Origin: Chloroflexota bacterium
Lineage (GTDB): Bacteria; Chloroflexota; Anaerolineae; Anaerolineales; Villigracilaceae
Length of the DNA: 19,861 bases
NCBI GenBank assembly: GCA_026389975.1
Contig: JAPLGV010000290.1
Coordinates: 1-19,861 of the forward strand
Reading direction: 5' to 3'
Shown here: piece after piece, positions 13,975 through 19,861 of the stretch
Layout of the letters: every line of letters starts with the position of its first letter
How positions within the stretch are numbered: the first letter of the stretch is position 1
Program-made: the position numbers and the translations under genes
Notes under the pieces: model-generated
What the model was told of the DNA's origin: nothing
Database searches by the model: none
What the model saw: the letters and a program-made list of their open reading frames with translations, nothing else

Positions 13975-15426
13975 ATGATAAGCATCCATAATCTAACCAG
14001 AATCACCGACTACGAATGGGAAATCCCGCAATCATTCCGCGGCGACATGCGCGGCCCAGTGCGTATATTCTCCACGCACAAACTGCTCGAACAAATCGCC
14101 GGGGACAAATCGCTGGAACAGGCCGTGAACGCCGCCACCCTCCCGGGACTGGTCGGCGCGGTGGTGGTCATGCCCGACATGCACCAGGGTTACGGTTTCC
14201 CCATTGGCGGCGTGGCCGCGACGGAATTTCCAGGCGGTGTCATCTCTCCAGGCGCCATCGGCTACGATATCAACTGCGGCGTACGCCTGCTGGCCTCTTC
14301 CATTGAACTGGAAGCCGCCCTGCCCCACCTCGACAGCCTCGCCACCCTGCTGAACCAGTACTGTCCCAGCGGCGTGGGCGTGAAAGGCGTGGTGCACGTC
14401 AACGTACCGGAACTGGAACGCCTGATGCGTTCAGGTTCGCGCTGGGCGCTCAAGAACGGTTATGCCAATGAAAATGACATAGCCCGCACCGAAGAGAACG
14501 GTTGCCTGGAAGGAGCGGACCCGGCCAAGGTCAGCGAACGCGCCAAGGCGCGCGGCCGCACACAGATAGGCGCGGTGGGAGCCGGAAACCATTTCGTCGA
14601 AGTGGACGTGGTCGAAGCGGTTCTGGACCCGAAGGCTGCCGCCGTTTTCGGACTGCACGCAGGCTGTCTGGCTGTCCAGATCCACTGCGGCTCGCGCGGA
14701 CTGGGCCACCAGGTCTGTACCGATTACGTGCAGGATTTCCAGTCTGCGGTGCGCAAATATGGCATTGACCTGCCTGACCGGGAACTGGTCTGTGCGCCGA
14801 TGGACAGCCCGGAAGGACAGGCTTATCTCGGCGCGATGCGCGCGGCCGCCAACTTCGCTTTTGTCAACCGGCAGCTGCTGTCCTATTCCGCCCGGCGCGC
14901 CTTTGAGGAGACTTTCGCAGGCAAGCTGAAAAACTGGCAGTTGACCCAGGTTTACGACATCTGCCACAATATGGGCAAGGTCGAGACACACGCGGTGGAT
15001 GGAAAACGCGTCAAAGTTTGTGTTCACCGCAAAGGCGCGACACGCGCTTTCGGTCCGGGCACGCCCGGCCTGCCGCCCGAATACCAGCAAACCGGACAAC
15101 CGGTGCTCGTCCCCGGTTCGATGGGCACAGCCTCGTGGGTATTGGCCGGGACGGAAACATCCATGCTGCGCTCCTGGGGTTCAAGTTGTCACGGTGCCGG
15201 GCGGACGATGAGCCGCGCCAAAGCCAAGCACGACATCCGCGGCGACGATTTGCGCCGCGAACTGGAAGGCCGCGGCATCAAGGTCCGCGCCGGGAGCATG
15301 TCCGGACTGGCCGAGGAAGCCCCGTCCGCGTATAAGGATGTGGACGCGGTGGTCGAGACGGTCGTTGCGGCTGGGATTGCGCGCAAAGTAGCGCGCCTGC
15401 GTCCGCTGGCGGTAGTCAAGGGATAG
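13975..15426 (+). CDS. rtcB: RNA-splicing ligase RtcB
   Basis: GTP- and Mn-dependent RNA ligase joining 2',3'-cyclic-phosphate or 3'-phosphate RNA ends to 5'-OH ends, in tRNA splicing or RNA repair. The 483-aa protein has all catalytic residues at nearly the same numbers as Pyrococcus horikoshii RtcB: Asp98 and Cys101 in GYDINCGVRL, His206 in GAGNHFVE, His237 in IHCGSRGLG, His331 in CHNMGK, and the guanylylated His406 in SCHGAGRTMSR. PDMHQGYGFPIGG (67-79) and PGSMGTASWVLAG are also present. GGAGG (13966-13970) sits four bases before ATG. It follows archease, as in many genomes. No RtcR-type sigma54 regulator is in the window, so regulation differs from E. coli. Confidence 0.97.
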   Translation: MISIHNLTRITDYEWEIPQSFRGDMRGPVRIFSTHKLLEQIAGDKSLEQAVNAATLPGLVGAVVVMPDMHQGYGFPIGGVAATEFPGGVISPGAIGYDINCGVRLLASSIELEAALPHLDSLATLLNQYCPSGVGVKGVVHVNVPELERLMRSGSRWALKNGYANENDIARTEENGCLEGADPAKVSERAKARGRTQIGAVGAGNHFVEVDVVEAVLDPKAAAVFGLHAGCLAVQIHCGSRGLGHQVCTDYVQDFQSAVRKYGIDLPDRELVCAPMDSPEGQAYLGAMRAAANFAFVNRQLLSYSARRAFEETFAGKLKNWQLTQVYDICHNMGKVETHAVDGKRVKVCVHRKGATRAFGPGTPGLPPEYQQTGQPVLVPGSMGTASWVLAGTETSMLRSWGSSCHGAGRTMSRAKAKHDIRGDDLRRELEGRGIKVRAGSMSGLAEEAPSAYKDVDAVVETVVAAGIARKVARLRPLAVVKG

Positions 15427-15431
15427 ACGGG

Positions 15432-15527
15432 AACTACAGGGTACTGCGCAAAGATGTGAACCCAAATTGCTGTAAATCCCTGTATTTTGATCGTTCAAAG
15501 TTCACGTAATTTTGCGAGAAGCAGTAA
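15432..15527 (+). repeat. 96-base hairpin-forming dispersed repeat, copy B
   Basis: Second copy of the 10185-10280 repeat, starting six bases after the rtcB stop. Terminal arms: CGCAAA (15447-15452) pairs perfectly with TTTGCG (15511-15516). Copy A has T-A where copy B has C-G at one stem position, and G-T where copy B has G-C. Pairing is therefore kept although the bases change. Confidence 0.75.
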
Positions 15528-15571
15528 TCAAGGACGTTTGGCGTTTCCTTTCTATACCGTAAAAAAAGGTA

Positions 15572-15597
15572 AGAGCCGGAGGTTTTTCTCCGGCTCT
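15572..15597 (-). terminator. Rho-independent terminator of the ABC ATPase gene
   Basis: A perfect 10-bp stem, AGAGCCGGAG (15572-15581) with CTCCGGCTCT (15588-15597), encloses a six-base loop. In minus-strand transcripts it is followed by TACCTTTTTTTA, the usual U-tract, 20 bases after the ATPase stop. On the plus strand no strong T-run follows, though it may slow rtcB read-through. Confidence 0.88.
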
Positions 15598-15617
15598 ACA
15601 GTTTCTTTAAACCACGA

Positions 15618-16373
15618 TTATTTTTCCAAAATCTGCGACAAGAACAGTTTCGTCCGATCTTCCTGGGGATTCGTGAATATCTCTTTCGGCGAACCGGTCT
15701 CGACAATCAAACCCTGGTCAAAGAAATACATCCGGTCGGCCACGGCCTTGGCGAAGCCCATTTCATGTGTCACCACCAGCATGGTCATGCCGGATTTCGC
15801 CAGTCCGATCATCACATCCAGTACTTCCTTGATCATTTCCGGGTCGAGCGCAGAAGTCGGCTCGTCGAAGAGCATGATCTTCGGCTCCATTGACAGGGCA
15901 CGCGCGATCGCCACACGCTGCTGCTGGCCGCCGGAGAGTTGCCCGGGAAACTTATCAGCCTGCTCCGGGATGCCGACACGCTCAAGTAATTCTTTCGCCT
16001 TGGATTCAGCTTTTTCTTTCGACCATTTGCGCACCTGGATCGGCGCCAGCGTAATGTTCTGCATCACGTTCAAGTGCGGGAATAGGTTGAATTGCTGGAA
16101 GACCATGCCCGTTTCCATGCGGATCTTCTCGATATTGTGCATGTCCTTGGTCAGTTCTATCCCATCTACAATGATTTGTCCCTTCTGGTGATCTTCCAGG
16201 TGGTTAATACAGCGAATGAAAGTGGACTTCCCCGACCCTGACGGGCCGAAAATGACGATTACCTCCCCCTTTTTTACTTCCATGTTGACGCCCTTCAGAG
16301 CCTGGAAATGACCGTACCACTTCTGCACATCGCTGGCAATTATGATCGGATCGTTTGTGATCGTTTCGCTCAT
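15618..16373 (-). CDS. glnQ: Polar amino acid ABC transporter ATP-binding protein (GlnQ/HisP/ArtP type)
   Basis: Cytoplasmic ATPase subunit of a polar amino acid importer, 251 aa. Visible: A-loop Tyr in WYGHFQALKG, Walker A GPSGSGKST, Q-loop GMVFQQFNLFPHLNV, signature LSGGQQQRVAIARAL, Walker B IMLFDEPTSALDP and H-loop VVTHEMGFA, in the order and spacing of GlnQ-type proteins. GGGAG (16380-16384) precedes ATG 16373; the ATG at 16376 is also possible. No permease or binding-protein gene lies within reach on this strand, so it is an orphan ATPase here. It has its own promoter and terminator and forms a single-gene unit. The glutamine assignment in the symbol is by family only; the true substrate is unknown. 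Confidence 0.9.
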   Translation of the reverse strand: MSETITNDPIIIASDVQKWYGHFQALKGVNMEVKKGEVIVIFGPSGSGKSTFIRCINHLEDHQKGQIIVDGIELTKDMHNIEKIRMETGMVFQQFNLFPHLNVMQNITLAPIQVRKWSKEKAESKAKELLERVGIPEQADKFPGQLSGGQQQRVAIARALSMEPKIMLFDEPTSALDPEMIKEVLDVMIGLAKSGMTMLVVTHEMGFAKAVADRMYFFDQGLIVETGSPKEIFTNPQEDRTKLFLSQILEK

Positions 16374-16437
16374 CATCTGCTCCCAAATCGCGTTTTGGGG
16401 TCTTTGGGTATTCACGCGAGAGAAGGAAATTTATGGA

Positions 16438-16468
16438 GGTATTGGACGAGCGAAGCCCTTCCAACACC
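16438..16468 (-). other. Hairpin in the ABC ATPase 5' leader
   Basis: Arms 16438-16446 and 16460-16468 pair at eight of nine positions (GGT.TTGGA with TCCAA.ACC), with a small GC-GAA-GC inner turn. It lies in the roughly 140-base leader between the predicted start site near 16512 and the ATG. No known riboswitch was recognised. It could be a regulatory structure or a dispersed repeat. Confidence 0.5.
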
Positions 16469-16518
16469 CCCTATTTACTTACTCATCATGGTGATTTCCA
16501 GAGAACCACATTTTGTAT

Positions 16519-16546
16519 ATTATAGAACAAAACCAGCAGACCGCAA
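16519..16546 (-). promoter_or_regulatory. Promoter of the ABC ATPase gene
   Basis: On the minus strand a perfect TATAAT (16519-16524) is preceded by 16 bases and TTGCGG (16541-16546), a partial -35. The site begins 11 bases after the end of ybaK, so the ATPase has its own promoter even though both genes run the same way. Confidence 0.6.
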
Positions 16547-16556
16547 CAGAGATTCC

Positions 16557-17045
16557 CTAGGAGTTCTCAGAGTCGCCGATACTGATTACAGCAAACCGGG
16601 CACGCGTTAATTCTGCCAGGGACTCAACCGATAGCCGGATATTCAGTCCGCGCTGCCCGCCGCTCACGTGAACGTGAGACCGGCTCCGTGCATCCGAGGC
16701 GATCACCACTTGGAAGCCTTTGTTCACCAGCGCCAGCGGTGAGATGCCTCCCGCCTGCAAGCCGGTCAACTCTTCGGCCTCACGCTCGGTTGGCAGGCCG
16801 ACCTTTTTCTCACCCAGCGCGGCGGCCAGCAGTTTCAGGTCCACGCGGTGGGGACCGGGGATGACCGCCAGAATGGGTTTGCCTTTCGGGCGGGTAACGA
16901 CAATGGTTTTATAGACCAGTTCCGGGTCCACGCCGAGCAGCCGGGCGGTCTCGTCCGCGCCGAGTTTTTCGGCAGGGAGTTCAAAGGCTTTGTAAGGAAT
17001 TTTCTTCGAGTCCAGCAAGCGCGTAACGTTATTTACAATCGGCAT
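16557..17045 (-). CDS. ybaK: YbaK/EbsC-family Cys-tRNA(Pro)/aminoacyl-tRNA deacylase
   Basis: Trans-editing enzyme that hydrolyses mischarged aminoacyl-tRNA, classically Cys-tRNA(Pro), related to the ProRS INS editing domain. The 162-aa length fits stand-alone YbaK. Visible: VTRLLDSKKIPYKAFEL at the N-terminus, the conserved catalytic-region Lys in VYKTIVV, the middle AVIPGPHRVDLKLLAAALG, and the GGISPLA loop matching the G-x-x-P element. ATG at 17045 (MPIVNN) is chosen because it gives the family N-terminus and has AGGA upstream; in-frame starts at 17054 and 17072 are alternatives. Transcribed divergently from rel. It is single-domain, with no fused synthetase. Confidence 0.92.
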   Translation of the reverse strand: MPIVNNVTRLLDSKKIPYKAFELPAEKLGADETARLLGVDPELVYKTIVVTRPKGKPILAVIPGPHRVDLKLLAAALGEKKVGLPTEREAEELTGLQAGGISPLALVNKGFQVVIASDARSRSHVHVSGGQRGLNIRLSVESLAELTRARFAVISIGDSENS

Positions 17046-17138
17046 AGATATCATCCTGTGTCGGGCGACCATGCTATACTTACATCAGATTTTACACGAA
17101 AATGAAAACTTCCTCGGTATTTCCTAAAATCCTTCGCG

Positions 17139-17258
17139 ATGAAAAGCAAAACTCTACTCACCGCTAACCTGTCTCACCAGCTGCTCGAACTGCCCCTTGA
17201 GCTCCCAGCCTTGGTGGACGCGGTCAAGGCCGGCCATGGTTCAGGCCGGTTGAAGTAA
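17139..17258 (+). CDS. Possible 39-codon leucine-rich leader ORF upstream of rel
   Basis: Not a recognised gene. An open frame begins at ATG 17139 and stops 12 bases before the rel ATG. It encodes 39 residues with ten leucines (LLTANLSHQLLELPLEL in the middle). No Shine-Dalgarno is present; TAAAAT at 17125-17130 lies eight bases before its ATG. A shorter ORF (17102-17167) overlaps in another frame. It could be a leader peptide or chance. Confidence 0.2.
   Translation: MKSKTLLTANLSHQLLELPLELPALVDAVKAGHGSGRLK
17230..17249 (+). other. GC hairpin just before rel
   Basis: CCGGCC (17230-17235) pairs perfectly with GGCCGG (17244-17249) around an eight-base loop, 21 bases before the rel ATG and inside the possible leader ORF. 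No T-tract follows, so it is not a standard terminator. Confidence 0.45.
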
Positions 17259-17270
17259 AATAGAGAGCAA

Positions 17271-19496
17271 ATGAAAACGTCCTCTCCGCTCAGCCTGAAA
17301 GAACTCCTGAGCCAACTCCCTGATTATTATACACTCGCCGACCGGGAGTTAATCCAGCGCGCCTACCGGCTGGCAGAAAAGGCCCACGCCGGTCAGAAAC
17401 GCGCTTCCGGCGAGCCGTATGTTTATCATTGCCTGGCAGTTGCCGCCATCCTGGCCGAGTATATAATGCCCGCCGATATCATCGCGGCGGGGCTGCTGCA
17501 TGATACGGTCGAAGATACTTCAATCAAGTATGAAGATTTGCGCAGCGATTTCGGCGAGGGGGTGGCCAATCTCGTTCAGGGTGTGACCAAACTGACCCAG
17601 CTGCCGCGTGTCTCGCGCGGCGAGCACCAGGAGGAGGCTCTCCGCAAATTGGACGAGGCCAGTCTTCAGGTCAAGGATGAAGCGGCCAAACGCAACCGCA
17701 AGCGCGACCTTGCCGCCGAGACCCTCCGGAAAACTTTCCTGGCCATGGACAGTGACGTGCGCGTCGTGCTCATTAAACTGGCCGACCGTCTGCACAACAT
17801 GCGCACCCTGGGCGCGTTCCCGGAGGCCAAGCGCCGCCGCATCGCCCAGGAAACACTCGATATTTTTGCCCCACTCGCCAACCGGCTGGGCATCTGGCAG
17901 ATCAAGTGGGAACTCGAAGATCTGGGCTTCCGCTATACCAACCCACAGAAATACAAGGAAATCGCCGAGCAACTGGCTGAGCGCCGCGAGACACGCGAAA
18001 CAGAGATCCTGCACATTTCCAAAGCCATTTCCAAACTACTGGCCGCTTCTGGGATCAAGGTCGAGATTTCGGGCCGGTCAAAACATATCTACTCCATCTA
18101 TCATAAGATGATCGAGAAAGGCAAGTCGTTCGACCTGGTCCGCGATGTGCGCGGCATCCGGCTCATCGTCCCGGACGTGGCGGCCTGTTACGCCGTACTG
18201 GGCCTGATCCACACCCACTGGCGGCCCATCCCCGGCGAATTCGACGATTACATCGCCGCCCCCAAGGACAACTTCTATCAATCACTGCACACAGTCATCA
18301 TCTACGACGATGGCAAACCGGTGGAGGTCCAGATCCGCACGCACGAGATGAACGAGAACGCCGAGATTGGCATCGCCGCTCATTGGCGGTATAAGGAAGG
18401 CGGTGAACGGGGCAAGTACGACGAGCGCATCAACTGGCTGCGGCGGGTGATGGAGTGGAAGCAGGATGTGGACGACGCCCATGAATTCGTGGACAGCATG
18501 AAGACGGATGTCTTCAAAGACCGCGTCTATGTCTTCACCCCGCACGGCGACATCATTGACCTGCCAGCCGGTTCCACGCCGATTGATTTTGCCTACCACG
18601 TTCACACCACCGTCGGCGACCGCTGCCGTGGTACCAAGGTTAATAATAAACTCGTCCCGCTGGACTACACGCTCAAAACCGGCGAGCAGGTCGAAATCCT
18701 GACCGCCAAACAGGGCGGCCCCAGCCGCGACTGGCTCAACCAAAACCTGGGTCTGGTGCGTACCCAGCGCGCCCGGTCTAAGATCAAGGCCTGGTTCAAG
18801 AAGCAGAACCGCGAGCAAAACATCACTCAGGGCAGGGAAATGCTGGAGCACGAAATCCAGCGTCTCGGCCTGGCCGAATTGGATGAGGATGGCCTGAAAG
18901 CCCTTGCCCAGAATTATGGACGCACTCCTGACGAACTCTACGATGCCCTCGGTTGCGGGGATCTGACCCTCGGACGGGTGGTCAACAAGCTCCTGGAGGC
19001 TAAAGAGAGTGACGATATCCTGGTCGTCGTTCCGGCATCCAGAGATGCAGTATCCACCGAGGCCGTCACTGTACTCGGACTGAAAGGCCTGCTGACCGCC
19101 ATGGCGAAGTGCTGCAATCCGACCCCCGGCGATGAGATCATCGGTTATATCACCCGAGGACATGGAGCCACTATACACCGCCAGGATTGTCCCAACATAT
19201 TGCGTATCAAGGATCGCGAGCGGCTGGTCAAGGTTTCGTGGGGTGAAAATGTACGTACCTACCCGGTGCCTATCCGCATCCGCGCCTACGACCGGCAGGG
19301 GCTGATGGGCGATATCACCACCCTGCTCAACAGCGAAAGTGTAAATATCGTGGATGTGCAGGTGGGCATCAGCAAAAACCTGGCGGACCTGCGCCTTGTG
19401 ATTGAAGTCCGGGATATCGCCCAATTGAGCCGCATGTTGGCCCGCATCGAAAATCTTCCCAACGTGCTGGAAGCCCAGCGCGTCAGAGCGGGGTAA
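17271..19496 (+). CDS. rel: Long RelA/SpoT-family (p)ppGpp synthetase/hydrolase (Rel)
   Basis: Stringent-response enzyme that makes and degrades (p)ppGpp, 741 aa, the usual long-RSH length. Domain order: HD hydrolase (about 45-200) with HDTVED (77-82) and KLADRLHNMRTL (169-180); synthetase (about 255-375) with SGRSKHIYSIYHKM, RDVRGIRLIV and the G-loop region EFDDYIAAPKDNFYQSLHT (323-341); TGS (about 412-475, VFTPHGDIIDLPAGSTPIDFAY); a conserved-cysteine region with MAKCCNPTPGD (611-621) and HRQDC; and a C-terminal ACT domain (about 665-741). Hydrolase residues look intact. The EFDD sequence follows the EXDD type of synthetase-only RelA, not the RXKD type usual in bifunctional enzymes. A charged loop of about 35 residues (112-148) is longer than in common homologs. 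No strong Shine-Dalgarno precedes ATG; TAAAAT at 17256-17261 lies nine bases upstream. Confidence 0.96.
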   Translation: MKTSSPLSLKELLSQLPDYYTLADRELIQRAYRLAEKAHAGQKRASGEPYVYHCLAVAAILAEYIMPADIIAAGLLHDTVEDTSIKYEDLRSDFGEGVANLVQGVTKLTQLPRVSRGEHQEEALRKLDEASLQVKDEAAKRNRKRDLAAETLRKTFLAMDSDVRVVLIKLADRLHNMRTLGAFPEAKRRRIAQETLDIFAPLANRLGIWQIKWELEDLGFRYTNPQKYKEIAEQLAERRETRETEILHISKAISKLLAASGIKVEISGRSKHIYSIYHKMIEKGKSFDLVRDVRGIRLIVPDVAACYAVLGLIHTHWRPIPGEFDDYIAAPKDNFYQSLHTVIIYDDGKPVEVQIRTHEMNENAEIGIAAHWRYKEGGERGKYDERINWLRRVMEWKQDVDDAHEFVDSMKTDVFKDRVYVFTPHGDIIDLPAGSTPIDFAYHVHTTVGDRCRGTKVNNKLVPLDYTLKTGEQVEILTAKQGGPSRDWLNQNLGLVRTQRARSKIKAWFKKQNREQNITQGREMLEHEIQRLGLAELDEDGLKALAQNYGRTPDELYDALGCGDLTLGRVVNKLLEAKESDDILVVVPASRDAVSTEAVTVLGLKGLLTAMAKCCNPTPGDEIIGYITRGHGATIHRQDCPNILRIKDRERLVKVSWGENVRTYPVPIRIRAYDRQGLMGDITTLLNSESVNIVDVQVGISKNLADLRLVIEVRDIAQLSRMLARIENLPNVLEAQRVRAG

Positions 19497-19497
19497 T

Positions 19498-19596
19498 TTG
19501 GAAACGCCTTTGCAGAGTTCGCAGTTTTTCATCCCGCCGGACGAACTGGAACAAGGCGTGCTGCGCTTAAAGCAGAGTCTGGACAAAATGGAATAA
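19498..19596 (+). CDS. Possible 32-codon ORF directly after rel
   Basis: TTG at 19498 lies one base after the rel stop and opens a 32-codon frame (ETPLQSSQFFIPPDELEQGV...) ending at 19596. The G-rich end of rel (GCGGGG) could act as a weak ribosome-binding site. No family recognised. The composition is protein-like, but length and start codon give little support. Confidence 0.2.
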   Translation: METPLQSSQFFIPPDELEQGVLRLKQSLDKME

Positions 19597-19638
19597 AACA
19601 AAATGGGATGTGTCCCAAAGAGACGGAGGGGATGCAAA

Positions 19639-19647
19639 TGTTATAAT
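19639..19647 (+). promoter_or_regulatory. Extended -10 promoter predicting a leaderless mRNA
   Basis: TGTTATAAT combines the TGN extension with a perfect TATAAT (19642-19647), and the box ends six bases before ATG 19654. Transcription should begin at the start codon. An extended -10 can work without a -35, and none is seen. Confidence 0.6.
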
Positions 19648-19653
19648 CCCAGC

Positions 19654-19861
19654 ATGCCCTGGTACATCCGCCTCCTGCGCGGGATTGAAATCAGCCTCTA
19701 CGCTATCTTCTTTGCCGGCCTCCTGGGGGGCAGCAGCTTGCTGATCTCCACCAATCCGTCCGAAACCGCCCGCCGTTACACCCGTTCGGTCGAGTTCGAT
19801 TACGTGTCCTGGACGCTGGAGGCTCTCAGCGTCAAGCTGAACCAAGCCGCGCTGGATACTC
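19654..19861 (+). CDS. Start of a hypothetical membrane protein, cut by the window end
   Basis: Sixty-nine codons are visible and the frame stays open to the last base. The N-terminus MPWYIRLLRG is basic and aromatic. A hydrophobic segment follows (about residues 11-33, ISLYAIFFAGLLGGSSLLI), looking like a membrane anchor or uncleaved signal. The polar stretch after it (TARRYTRSVEFDYVSWTLEALSVKLNQAALDT) probably faces outward. The leaderless promoter supports this start. Function not recognised. Confidence 0.65.
   Translation, partial: MPWYIRLLRGIEISLYAIFFAGLLGGSSLLISTNPSETARRYTRSVEFDYVSWTLEALSVKLNQAALDT

Noticed and set aside
17046..17101. Divergent promoters for ybaK and rel around GCTATACT (17073-17080)
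   Set aside because: -10-like words exist on both strands, but no acceptable -35 supports the rel side and the ybaK side is weak, so I did not list them as features.
18282..19637. Long minus-strand frame of 451 codons opposite rel
   Set aside because: It is a shadow of the rel gene: no family resemblance, unusual composition, and rel fully explains the region.

Overview
The window looks like chromosomal DNA of an uncultured member of Chloroflexota, probably Anaerolineae. This is inferred from the moderately high GC, the gene families, frequent genes without a Shine-Dalgarno, and GC-poor intergenic spacers full of hairpin repeats. No marker in the window fixes the taxonomy. No rRNA, tRNA, CRISPR array, transposase or phage gene was seen.

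Layout: (1) 83-2380, a UvrD-like superfamily 1 helicase. (2) 2436-4268, a tandem pair of paralogous single-pass membrane proteins of unknown function. (3) 4338-9885 on the minus strand, a four-gene operon read as fadR, an AGPS-like FAD-linked oxidase (frameshifted), glpD and an FGGY sugar kinase. (4) 9886-10309, a 424-base regulatory spacer with a FadR-type operator and several palindromes. (5) 10310-15426 on the plus strand, a nucleic-acid repair run: Fe-S PD-(D/E)XK nuclease, RecJ, archease and RtcB RNA ligase. (6) 15618-17045 on the minus strand, an orphan polar-amino-acid-type ABC ATPase with its own promoter and terminator, and the YbaK deacylase. (7) 17271-19496, a long Rel (p)ppGpp synthetase/hydrolase preceded by possible short leader ORFs, then the start of a membrane protein cut by the window edge.

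How the genes fit together: the FadR operon couples an acyl-CoA-responsive type of repressor to glycerol-3-phosphate oxidation, an alkyl-DHAP-synthase-like flavoenzyme and a carbohydrate kinase. It suggests glycerolipid or ether-lipid metabolism under fatty-acid control. A site close to the E. coli FadR operator lies just downstream of a candidate -10 box for this operon. Archease and RtcB form a known functional pair; RecJ and the nuclease are probably DNA-repair enzymes.

Most notable oddities: three short tandem duplications lie in the first 8.3 kb. They are 69 bp in-frame in the helicase, 78 bp in-frame in the membrane protein, and 5 bp frame-breaking in the oxidase. A 96-base hairpin-forming repeat occurs twice with compensatory changes. 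Several genes have a -10 box exactly six bases before ATG, predicting leaderless mRNAs. Rel combines an intact hydrolase HD motif with the EXDD motif typical of synthetase-only RelA.
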